From positions 1 to 43,158 of the forward strand of contig DEKJ01000037.1 in assembly GCA_002353825.1 (NCBI GenBank): a stretch of DNA of 43,158 bases. Direction: 5' to 3'. The notes under the pieces were generated by a model, which saw nothing but the letters and a program-made list of their open reading frames with translations, was not told where the DNA came from and made no database searches. Below, one piece after another: positions 1 to 6,652 of this stretch (position 1 is its first letter; each line of letters begins with the position of its first letter). The position numbers were made by a program, and so were the translations under genes. The DNA comes from Prevotella sp. UBA2725 (lineage in GTDB: Bacteria; Bacteroidota; Bacteroidia; Bacteroidales; Bacteroidaceae).

Positions 1-45
1 GGAAATCAGCTACCGCATGGTTGAAAAGTGTCTTTTGGGGGACCT

Positions 46-205
46 CTCGCTGATTGCGCAGATGCGCAGATCTTAAGCTATCGCTTTTTCGATCTCGCAG
101 ATTCCCCCTAAATACCTGCATTCCGACAGTATGATATTGAGGAAGATCTGCGAAATCACTATGTGACGACAGTCACAAAATCTGCGCATCTGCGAAATTA
201 GCGAG
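46..205. repeat. imperfect inverted repeat, possible MITE-like element
   Basis: The arms at 46-71 and 180-205 are inverted copies with two mismatches. The interior carries more copies of the CGCAGAT core, near 97 and 155. No ORF lies inside. It could be a non-autonomous mobile element or a structured RNA; no target-site duplication is obvious. Confidence 0.5.
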
Positions 206-395
206 AAGTCAACCGTACAGCTCGAAATTTTGCCGCTTGGCCGCTTCAAAATATTACATTGTTACATTGTTACATACTTGCCGATGACGCGCGGTGTTGC
301 CGTAGCATCACCGCGTAGCGAAAAGCGTAGCCATTTTTAAAATCTTTAGAATCCGTGTGAGAAAATGTGGGTTAGTAAGGATTACCATGCGGATG

Positions 396-419
396 GTGGC
401 CGGCACAAGGCACGGCCAC
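396..419 (-). terminator. GC-rich hairpin after lpxB
   Basis: GTGGCCG (396-402) pairs with CGGCCAC (413-419) around a 10-nt loop, directly downstream of the lpxB stop on the minus strand. There is no clean U-tract, so this may be a REP-like element more than a classical terminator. A near copy lies after parB at 4307-4331. Confidence 0.45.
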
Positions 420-441
420 TGCACTAATACCGGAGAAACAC

Positions 442-1707
442 TTATTCTCCCTTCTGTAGCGTTGCGACCATGATCTTTGCGGCATTCTCCGGTGCCGAGG
501 CGTTGCCGAGGCGCTCGCGCACGATGCGGTAGCCCTCAAGCATCTTCTCACGGCCCGGCTGTCCGGGAAGGATATCAAGCAGATGGCGACGGATGTTGTC
601 CACACTGAACCTGTCGGCAAAGAGTTCGGGAACGATTTCTTCGTCGGCAATGAGGTTGACGAGACTGATGTATTTGCACTGTATGATGTGGTTGAAGCCC
701 CACCGGATGATCTTCGGCACGGGCGTCTCATAGCATACGACCTGCGGCACATTGAACAATGCCGTCTCCAATGTTGCCGTGCCACTCGTCACCAACGCTG
801 CCGTAGCATGAACAAGGAGCGGATAAGTCTCACCAAAGACAAGCTTCACAGATGGTCCGGATTCACCGGGCTTCCCACTCTTCTCAGACTTTCCAGCATA
901 TCCTGCGAGAAACGGTTCGTAGTAGTTCCGCTCTATAGAAGGAGCACCGGCTATAACCACCTGATAGTTCGAACAAGGATACTCTTGAGACACAGCATCC
1001 CCGCTCTTCTCCCTCCCTACGGGGGAGGGCACGGGGAGAGGCCGAGGGGTTAGGTCTGTGCTTTCTATCATCGCCGGCAGGTTGTCCTTGATCTCCTGCT
1101 TCCTACTCCCGGCAAGCAACGCAATGATTGGCTTCGCAAGGTCGAGGTTGTTGCGTCGGCAGAACTCTTCCTTCGTCTCATGATAACCGGCCAGGAAGGT
1201 ACGGACCTCCTCTGCCGTGGGATTACCCACATAATGGATGGGGAAATGATGCTTCTGCTCATAGAACGGCACTTCGAACGGGAGGATGGAGAACATCTCC
1301 GAGACGTCGCGCTTGATGTTCTTGATGCGCCACTCCTTCCACGCCCATATCTTCGGAGAAATATAATAATAGACAGGGATGGAGGTCTTGGCATGCACGA
1401 ACTTCGCGATATCGAGGTTGAAGCCCGGATAGTCGACAAGGATGACGACATCCGGCTTCCACGCCACGATATCCTGCTTACAAAAAGCCATGTTGCGGAA
1501 GATCGTGCGCAGATGAAGCAGCACGGGAATGAAACCCATGTAAGCCAGGTCTTTATAATGGCGCACGCGCGTGCCTCCCTCAGCAGCCATGAGATCACCG
1601 CCGAAGAAACGGAACTCAGCCGCAGCATCCTCCTCATTCAGGGCATGCATCAGACGCGAGGCATGAAGGTCGCCACTCGCCTCACCGACAATCAGATAGT
1701 ATCGCAT
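442..1707 (-). CDS. lpxB: lipid-A-disaccharide synthase LpxB
   Basis: This is the glycosyltransferase that joins UDP-diacylglucosamine and lipid X to make the lipid A disaccharide at the inner face of the cytoplasmic membrane. The 421-residue product opens with MRYYLIVGEASGDLHAS, the typical LpxB N-terminus, and has the conserved FGGDLM, VDYPGFN, YYISPKIWAW, LLAGSR and VTSGTATLE segments. It overlaps the end of surE by 16 nt, so the two are probably cotranscribed and coupled. Oddities: about 32 residues (216-247) interrupt the glycosyltransferase fold with a proline-rich peptide (LTPRPLPVPSPVGREKSGD) that matches the coding potential of intergenic repeats, and residues 271-285 are a second low-complexity Gly/Ser/Lys stretch. 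The remaining motifs look intact, so the enzyme is probably functional. Confidence 0.93.
   Translation of the reverse strand: MRYYLIVGEASGDLHASRLMHALNEEDAAAEFRFFGGDLMAAEGGTRVRHYKDLAYMGFIPVLLHLRTIFRNMAFCKQDIVAWKPDVVILVDYPGFNLDIAKFVHAKTSIPVYYYISPKIWAWKEWRIKNIKRDVSEMFSILPFEVPFYEQKHHFPIHYVGNPTAEEVRTFLAGYHETKEEFCRRNNLDLAKPIIALLAGSRKQEIKDNLPAMIESTDLTPRPLPVPSPVGREKSGDAVSQEYPCSNYQVVIAGAPSIERNYYEPFLAGYAGKSEKSGKPGESGPSVKLVFGETYPLLVHATAALVTSGTATLETALFNVPQVVCYETPVPKIIRWGFNHIIQCKYISLVNLIADEEIVPELFADRFSVDNIRRHLLDILPGQPGREKMLEGYRIVRERLGNASAPENAAKIMVATLQKGE
967..1062 (-). repeat. repeat-derived in-frame insertion within lpxB
   Basis: This DNA encodes LpxB residues 216-247, which fall between the conserved PAMIE and NYQVVIAGAP segments. 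The core (about 997-1053) contains a small hairpin, CCCTCCC paired with GGGAGGG. Its peptide resembles the open frames of the palindromic repeats near 38.3, 39.6 and 41.0 kb (PIQGRE, SPSPGWGRG). The insertion keeps the reading frame. Confidence 0.6.
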
Positions 1708-2459
1708 TGCAGTTGTTTCAAGAACCCATAATCAGTGACATCGACCGTCGTCGGCGTGATAGCCACATAGCCGTGCTTCAAAGCCCACTGGTCCGTGTCT
1801 TCGGCCTCCGGCTCGTCGTTACGGTATTCGCCGACCATCCAGAAATAGTCGTAGCCCCGCAGATGATGACGCTTGTCGACCTCATTGATCCATGAGCCCC
1901 AGGTCATGCGGCAAGCTTTCATGCCTTCAAACTGCTCGCGTGCGGGGAAGTTGACATTGAGACACGTACCCTTCGGCAGTCCGTCGTCGAGCACACGGCT
2001 CACGATCTTCTCCACGTACGGACGCAGCGGCTCGAGGTTAGCATCCTCGTTGTAATAGCACGAAGAGAAAGCCACGGAAGGGATATATTTCATGCAGCCT
2101 TCCATGCAGGCGCCCATCGTGCCACTGTAGTGACTGTTCACCGAGGAATTGTCACCATGGTTGATGCCGCTGAGGATGATATTTGGCCGGCGCTCCTTAC
2201 AGAGCTGGTCGAGGGCGATCTTCACACAGTCGACAGGCGTACCGGTGCATGACCACACCTCAGCATCCCCGATATTCTTCCGCTTCTTCAGACGGAGGAA
2301 GTCGGCAGCAGAGAAAGCGCACGAATAGCCAGACCGTGCACTCTCCGGTGCACAGACAAGCACGTCACCGAAATGCTGGACAATATCCACGAGCTTATGG
2401 ATTCCCGGTGAATGATAACCGTCATCATTCGTGATAAGTATGAAAGGTCTTGTTTGCAT
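1692..2459 (-). CDS. surE: 5'/3'-nucleotidase SurE
   Basis: SurE is a metal-dependent nucleoside monophosphate phosphatase of the cytosol, linked to survival in stationary phase. The 255-residue product has the N-terminal metal site ILITNDDGYHSPGI (Asp12, Asp13), the SARSGYS loop near residue 43 and the SGINHGDN motif near residue 97, all diagnostic of the family, and the usual length. The start at 2459 lies 26 nt downstream of a good -7 element. It is first in a two-gene unit with lpxB, a common pairing in Bacteroidales, and is divergent from parA. Confidence 0.95.
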   Translation of the reverse strand: MQTRPFILITNDDGYHSPGIHKLVDIVQHFGDVLVCAPESARSGYSCAFSAADFLRLKKRKNIGDAEVWSCTGTPVDCVKIALDQLCKERRPNIILSGINHGDNSSVNSHYSGTMGACMEGCMKYIPSVAFSSCYYNEDANLEPLRPYVEKIVSRVLDDGLPKGTCLNVNFPAREQFEGMKACRMTWGSWINEVDKRHHLRGYDYFWMVGEYRNDEPEAEDTDQWALKHGYVAITPTTVDVTDYGFLKQLQCDTI

Positions 2460-2485
2460 AGTTTCTTCGTCAATAAATTCTACGG

Positions 2486-2516
2486 CAAAAGTACGAAAAA
2501 AAGTTTAAAATGCCAA
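2486..2516 (-). promoter_or_regulatory. surE-lpxB promoter
   Basis: On the minus strand TACTTTTG (2493-2486) matches the Bacteroidetes -7 element TAnnTTTG, and TTG (2516-2514) lies 20 bp upstream at the -33 position. This is one of the best promoter matches in the window. Confidence 0.65.
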
Positions 2517-2532
2517 TGTTTCACGCAAAATA
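2517..2532 (+). promoter_or_regulatory. degenerate parS-like site
   Basis: Thirteen of 16 bases match the ParB site TGTTTCACGTGAAACA; the left half is perfect (TGTTTCACG) and the right half is degraded. It lies between the divergent surE and parA promoters and ends 2 bp before the parA -7 element. Chance cannot be excluded. Confidence 0.35.
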
Positions 2533-2534
2533 TG

Positions 2535-2542
2535 TATCTTTG
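2535..2542 (+). promoter_or_regulatory. parA operon -7 element
   Basis: TATCTTTG matches TAnnTTTG. No good -33 TTG lies at the expected distance. It would start the parA-parB-DUF5683-transglycosylase-RSH unit with a leader of about 65-70 nt. Confidence 0.55.
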
Positions 2543-2616
2543 CAACGAACTATGCCATGTTCGCACACGATTTCATTCATTGAATCGTCGATGAAGATGG
2601 CTAAAAGATGATAACA

Positions 2617-3381
2617 ATGGCAAAAATCATTGCTTTAGCTAATCAGAAAGGCGGTGTAGGAAAGACCACGACCACCATCAACCTGGCCGCATCCCTCGCC
2701 ACCCTTGAAAAGAAAGTACTCGTTGTAGACGCTGACCCGCAGGCCAACGCCTCCAGCGGCTTAGGTGTAGACATCTCGCAGGTCGACTGCTCTATCTATG
2801 AGTGCATCATCGACCACGCAGACGTGCGCGATGCCATCTACACCACGGATATCGACGGTCTCGACATCATACCCAGTCATATCGACCTTGTAGGTGCTGA
2901 GATTGAGATGCTCAACTATGACAACCGCGAGAAGATGCTGAAGAATATCCTCGACCCACTGCGGCCGGAATATGACTACATCCTCATCGACTGCTCACCA
3001 TCACTTGGACTGATCACGGTCAATGCCCTCACGGCTGCCAACTCCGTGATCATCCCCGTGCAGTGTGAGTATTTCGCCCTGGAGGGTATCAGCAAGTTGC
3101 TCAACACGATCAAGATTATCAAAAGCCGACTGAACACGAAGCTCGAGATTGAAGGGTTCCTGCTGACGATGTACGACTCCCGTCTCCGTCTGGCCAATCA
3201 GATTTACGATGAGGTGAAGCGCCACTTCCAGGAGCTTGTCTTCAAGACCGTCATCCAGCGTAATGTCAAGCTCTCCGAGGCTCCGAGCCACGGTCTGCCT
3301 GTCATCCTCTACGATGCCGACTCCACGGGTGCCAAGAACCACCTGGCGCTGGCTAAGGAGATTATCGACAAAAACTCTTAA
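2617..3381 (+). CDS. parA: chromosome partitioning ATPase ParA/Soj
   Basis: ParA is a deviant Walker ATPase that, with ParB bound at parS, moves the origin region to the daughter cells. The product has the deviant Walker A motif KGGVGKTTTT near the N-terminus, the VVDADPQANAS segment and the DYILIDCSPSLG Walker B region; length (254 aa) is normal for chromosomal Soj. I chose ATG 2617 (MAKIIALANQ), the usual N-terminus of Bacteroidales homologues; ATG 2608 would add three residues. parB follows 12 nt after the stop, so the two form one operon. Confidence 0.95.
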   Translation: MAKIIALANQKGGVGKTTTTINLAASLATLEKKVLVVDADPQANASSGLGVDISQVDCSIYECIIDHADVRDAIYTTDIDGLDIIPSHIDLVGAEIEMLNYDNREKMLKNILDPLRPEYDYILIDCSPSLGLITVNALTAANSVIIPVQCEYFALEGISKLLNTIKIIKSRLNTKLEIEGFLLTMYDSRLRLANQIYDEVKRHFQELVFKTVIQRNVKLSEAPSHGLPVILYDADSTGAKNHLALAKEIIDKNS

Positions 3382-3393
3382 CGCGTAAAAATC

Positions 3394-4299
3394 ATGGCAG
3401 TACATAAGAAATTCAATGCACTCGGTCGCGGTCTCGATGCGCTGCTCTCTACGGAGAATGTCCGCACAGAGGGTTCGTCGACAATCAGTGAGATTCCTCT
3501 CGACCAGATAGAGCGCAATCCCAATCAGCCCCGCAGCCTCTTCGACGAGGAGAAGCTTGAGGAGCTTGCTGCAAGCATCCGCGAGATAGGTATCATCCAG
3601 CCTATCACGCTCCGGCAGATTGCGGAGAACCGCTTCCAGATCATTGCCGGAGAGCGCCGCTGGAGAGCCTCACAGATCGCTGGACTGAAGACTATTCCGG
3701 CTTATATCCGTACGATCAAGGACGAGAGCGTCATGGAGATGGCCCTCGTAGAGAATATCCAGCGTGAGGACCTCAACCCAATAGAGATCTCGCTCGCCTA
3801 TGAGCATCTCATGGAGGGCAAGGATATGACGCAGGAGAAGGTGGCTGAACGTGTCGGCAAGAGCCGTGCCAATGTCACCAACTATCTCCGTCTGCTCAAG
3901 CTCCCGGCTCAGGTGCAGATGGCACTGCAGAAGAAAGAGATCGACATGGGCCACGCCCGTGCGCTGCTCGCCATCGACAGTCCTTCGACCCAGCTCCAGC
4001 TCTTCAAGGAGATTGTGAAGAATGGCTGGTCTGTGAGAAAGGTCGAGGAGATGGTGCAGCACCTCAAGAATGGAGAGGATATCGATGCAGGAAAGAAAAA
4101 GATTAAAGCAAAGAACTCACTGTCGGAGACTTACGCTACGCTGCGTGATCATCTGTCCGATTTCCTCGGCACAAAAGTCCAACTGTCGTGCACGAGCAAG
4201 GGCAAAGGCAAGATCAGCATCCCCTTTGAGAATGAGGAGCAGCTCGAACATATCATGAGTATCTTCGACGGATTGAAGCAAGAACCCACACAAGGGTGA
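3394..4299 (+). CDS. parB: chromosome partitioning protein ParB
   Basis: ParB is the parS-binding CTP switch protein of the ParABS system. In the 301-residue product the N-terminal domain has NPNQPRS and the CTP-binding GERRWRA motif (near residues 86-92), followed by ENIQREDLNPIE and the helix-turn-helix around EKVAERVGKSRANVTNYLRLLKLP. A C-terminal dimerisation region ends the protein. It follows parA directly. A hairpin sits between its stop and the next gene, which may lower downstream expression. Confidence 0.95.
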   Translation: MAVHKKFNALGRGLDALLSTENVRTEGSSTISEIPLDQIERNPNQPRSLFDEEKLEELAASIREIGIIQPITLRQIAENRFQIIAGERRWRASQIAGLKTIPAYIRTIKDESVMEMALVENIQREDLNPIEISLAYEHLMEGKDMTQEKVAERVGKSRANVTNYLRLLKLPAQVQMALQKKEIDMGHARALLAIDSPSTQLQLFKEIVKNGWSVRKVEEMVQHLKNGEDIDAGKKKIKAKNSLSETYATLRDHLSDFLGTKVQLSCTSKGKGKISIPFENEEQLEHIMSIFDGLKQEPTQG

Positions 4300-4306
4300 T
4301 AGTGCA

Positions 4307-4331
4307 GTGGCCGTGCCATAGTGCCGGCCAC
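4307..4331 (+). repeat. GC-rich REP-like hairpin after parB
   Basis: GTGGCCG (4307-4313) pairs with CGGCCAC (4325-4331). In gene-sense orientation this site and the one after lpxB share AGTGCAGTGGCCGTGCC and TGCCGGCCACCAT, with small changes only in the loop. It begins 7 nt after the parB stop. Confidence 0.55.
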
Positions 4332-4341
4332 CATTCAAAAT

Positions 4342-5061
4342 ATGAATATTACACATTATATTATTATAGCAGTTTCCGTCTTTTGTCTCCTCTGCTGTCC
4401 GCAGAGCCTCAAGGCACAGACCGCCGGCCACCACCAAGCCGGCGACACCATCCATGCCGAGCAACTTGTGGCTAAGGACAGTCTTGTGCGTATGGACAAG
4501 CAAGCTCTGTCTGACAGCACGAAGCTGAAGAAGCACAAGCGCGACTGGGCTACATGGAAGCCGAACCCCAGGCGGGCGATGTGGCTGGCGCTCGTTATGC
4601 CGGGTGCCGGACAGATCTATAACCGCAAATACTGGAAGCTGCCTATCTTCTACGGTGGCTTCGTGGGCTGTGCCTATGCACTGCGCTGGAACAACATGAT
4701 GTATCGCGATTATAGCCAGGCTTACCTCGACATCATGGACGATGACCCCACGACGCAGAGCTACAACCAGTTTCTGCATCTCGGTACGAAGATAACGAGC
4801 GAGAACATGTCGCGGTGGCAGAGTGTGTTCAAACAGCGCAAGGACCGCTACCGCCGCTGGCGCGACCTGAGCTTCTTCGTCATGGTAGGTGTCTACGCGC
4901 TCTCGGTGATCGACGCTTATGTCGATGCATCGTTGTCGGAGTTTGACATCTCGCCGAACCTGAGCTTCCACTTCTCGCCCGCTGTCATCAACAGTTCCGA
5001 GAACAGCCTCTCATTATTTAATAAGCCAGCCATCGGCTTGCAATGCGGCTTTACATTCTAA
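4342..5061 (+). CDS. DUF5683 membrane protein
   Basis: Function is unknown. The product starts with a signal-anchor-like segment (MNITHYIIIAVSVFCLLCC). Near residue 85 it has the DUF5683 core, PRRAMWLALVMPGAGQIYNR followed by KYWKLPIFYGG, where a hydrophobic stretch and the GAGQIYNRKYWK motif resemble the TM2 family. A second membrane segment lies near RDLSFFVMVGVYALSVIDAYVDA. I chose ATG 4342 over the in-frame GTG at 4321 because 4321 lies inside the hairpin and adds residues before a good signal sequence. The same neighbours (ParAB before, LysM transglycosylase and RSH after) are typical of Bacteroidales, which suggests an envelope or cell-cycle role; that is inference. Confidence 0.85.
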   Translation: MNITHYIIIAVSVFCLLCCPQSLKAQTAGHHQAGDTIHAEQLVAKDSLVRMDKQALSDSTKLKKHKRDWATWKPNPRRAMWLALVMPGAGQIYNRKYWKLPIFYGGFVGCAYALRWNNMMYRDYSQAYLDIMDDDPTTQSYNQFLHLGTKITSENMSRWQSVFKQRKDRYRRWRDLSFFVMVGVYALSVIDAYVDASLSEFDISPNLSFHFSPAVINSSENSLSLFNKPAIGLQCGFTF

Positions 5062-5094
5062 GCCTCACTTTACAGGCCCGGCATCTAAAATATT

Positions 5095-6609
5095 TTGAAG
5101 TTAAAAGTGAAAAAGAAAAGACTATACATATTCGCAGCATTGTTCTCCGCCTTCTGCCTCACGGCACAGGCGCAGACTGACGACAAGACGGTCACGGTCA
5201 ATGAAAACGGCAAGGAGGAGAAGATCGACGTCCCTGAGGCCATGACGACAGACCTCGACAGTCTGATGAATCTCTACAAGGCAAAGACCTATCTCAAACC
5301 TGATACCGACTGCAACATGCCGGATATCAACCCCGTATACGATTCAGCTGTCTACAAGGAGCGTCTCGCAAAGCTCCCGACGGTCATTGAGATGCCTTAC
5401 AACGGCATCGTGCAGGCTTTCATCGACCGCTACACGGGCCAACTCCGCCGCAAGGTGGCTTATATGTTAGGTGCGCAGAACTTCTATCTCCCCGTGTTTG
5501 AGGAAGCGCTCGAGAGCTACAACCTCCCACTCGAGTTGAAGTATCTCCCTGTCATTGAATCAGCACTCGACCCCAATGCCAAGTCGCATGCCGGTGCCGT
5601 CGGTTTGTGGCAGTTCATGCTGAAAACTGCCCGTCGCTACGATCTGAAAGTGAACTCGCTCGTCGATGAACGTCGCGACCTCGTGCGCTCGTCCTATGCA
5701 GCCGCCCATTATCTGAGCGACCTGTACAAGACCTATGGCGACTGGAACCTTGTCATCTCAGCTTACAACTGTGGCAAAGACCAGCTCAACAAAGCCATCA
5801 GCCGCTCGCATGGTGCACACGACTACTGGAAGATCTATCCGAAGCTCCCTGCCGAGACGCGCGGTTATGTGCCGGCTTTCATTGCTGCCAACTATGTGAT
5901 GAACTACTACTGTGACCATAATATATGCCCGCTGACCACCGACTTACCCAAACAGACCGATACCGTAATGGTCAACCACGACATTCATTTCGAGCAGATC
6001 GCACAGGTGCTCAACATCAGTGTGGATGAGCTTCAGGACCTCAACCCACAGTATCGCCGCAATATCGTCAACGGTCGCTCGGGTCTTGCCTCACTCCGTC
6101 TGCCGGAGGCTCTCATTCCCGTATTCATCGAGAAGGAGGACTCTATCCTCAACACGGATGTCAAGGATTATAAACCCAAACGCACGGAGGTAGAGGTTGC
6201 CGGAGGAAGCGACAACTACACCGTCAACAAGAATAAAGTAGCGTTCGACAAGAAAAAGGACGACACGAAGAAGGTAAGCGCTGAAAAGGATGATTCTGAG
6301 AATGTAAGCGCTGACAACTCGGACAACGATGACAACAATGATGCATCAGAGAGCAAGAGCAGTTCTCGCCGCCATTCGTCGAAGCGAAGCAGCCGGAGCA
6401 GTTCAAAGAGCTCTTCAAAGAGCAGTAAGAGCAGTTCAAAGAGCAAGAAGAATAAAAAGACTGATAATCCCAAGAACGTATCTGTCAAATCCGGCGACAC
6501 GCTGAGTGAGATTGCAGAGCGCAACCACACTACGGTGTCGAAGCTGAAGAAACTGAACAAGATCAGCGGCAACACGATCCGCGCCGGTAAGAAGATACGC
6601 GTGAAATAA
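5095..6609 (+). CDS. LysM lytic transglycosylase, MltD-like
   Basis: This enzyme cleaves peptidoglycan glycan strands. In order the 504-residue product has a signal peptide (residues 1-26, ending TAQAQ), a linker, a GH23 transglycosylase domain (about 120-290) with the catalytic Glu in KYLPVIESALDPNAKS and the GAVGLWQF and SAYNCG motifs, a Ser/Lys/Arg-rich low-complexity stretch (about 415-465), and one C-terminal LysM domain (SVKSGDTLSEIAERNHTT). The start is TTG at 5095; GTG 5107 is an alternative and would give a cleaner signal peptide. No ATG is available. MltD of E. coli has more LysM repeats. It is the fourth gene of the parA unit. Confidence 0.92.
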   Translation: MKLKVKKKRLYIFAALFSAFCLTAQAQTDDKTVTVNENGKEEKIDVPEAMTTDLDSLMNLYKAKTYLKPDTDCNMPDINPVYDSAVYKERLAKLPTVIEMPYNGIVQAFIDRYTGQLRRKVAYMLGAQNFYLPVFEEALESYNLPLELKYLPVIESALDPNAKSHAGAVGLWQFMLKTARRYDLKVNSLVDERRDLVRSSYAAAHYLSDLYKTYGDWNLVISAYNCGKDQLNKAISRSHGAHDYWKIYPKLPAETRGYVPAFIAANYVMNYYCDHNICPLTTDLPKQTDTVMVNHDIHFEQIAQVLNISVDELQDLNPQYRRNIVNGRSGLASLRLPEALIPVFIEKEDSILNTDVKDYKPKRTEVEVAGGSDNYTVNKNKVAFDKKKDDTKKVSAEKDDSENVSADNSDNDDNNDASESKSSSRRHSSKRSSRSSSKSSSKSSKSSSKSKKNKKTDNPKNVSVKSGDTLSEIAERNHTTVSKLKKLNKISGNTIRAGKKIRVK

Positions 6610-6652
6610 TCAGCCTGCAATAAACTGGGCAACGTAAACCTATTTAATTAGA

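Larger units (their letters stand above)
1..441. other. non-coding region with inverted repeat
   Basis: No convincing gene is present. The region holds an imperfect inverted repeat with 26-bp arms at 46-71 and 180-205 (24 of 26 positions complementary), a short hairpin around 163-177 (TGTGAC...GTCACA), and several copies of the 8-mer GCGCAGAT or TCGCAGAT in both orientations. At 254-275 there is a short run of TTACATTG repeats. The 3' part, next to the end of lpxB, holds a GC-rich hairpin. I see no promoter that clearly belongs to a gene here. Confidence 0.6.

Noticed and set aside
254..275. iteron-like origin repeats (TTACATTG)
   Set aside because: Only three short copies, with no DnaA boxes or replication gene next to them; simple AT-rich slippage is more likely.
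4321..4341. GTG start for the DUF5683 gene
   Set aside because: It lies inside the right side of a hairpin and would put seven extra residues before a good signal segment that starts at ATG 4342.
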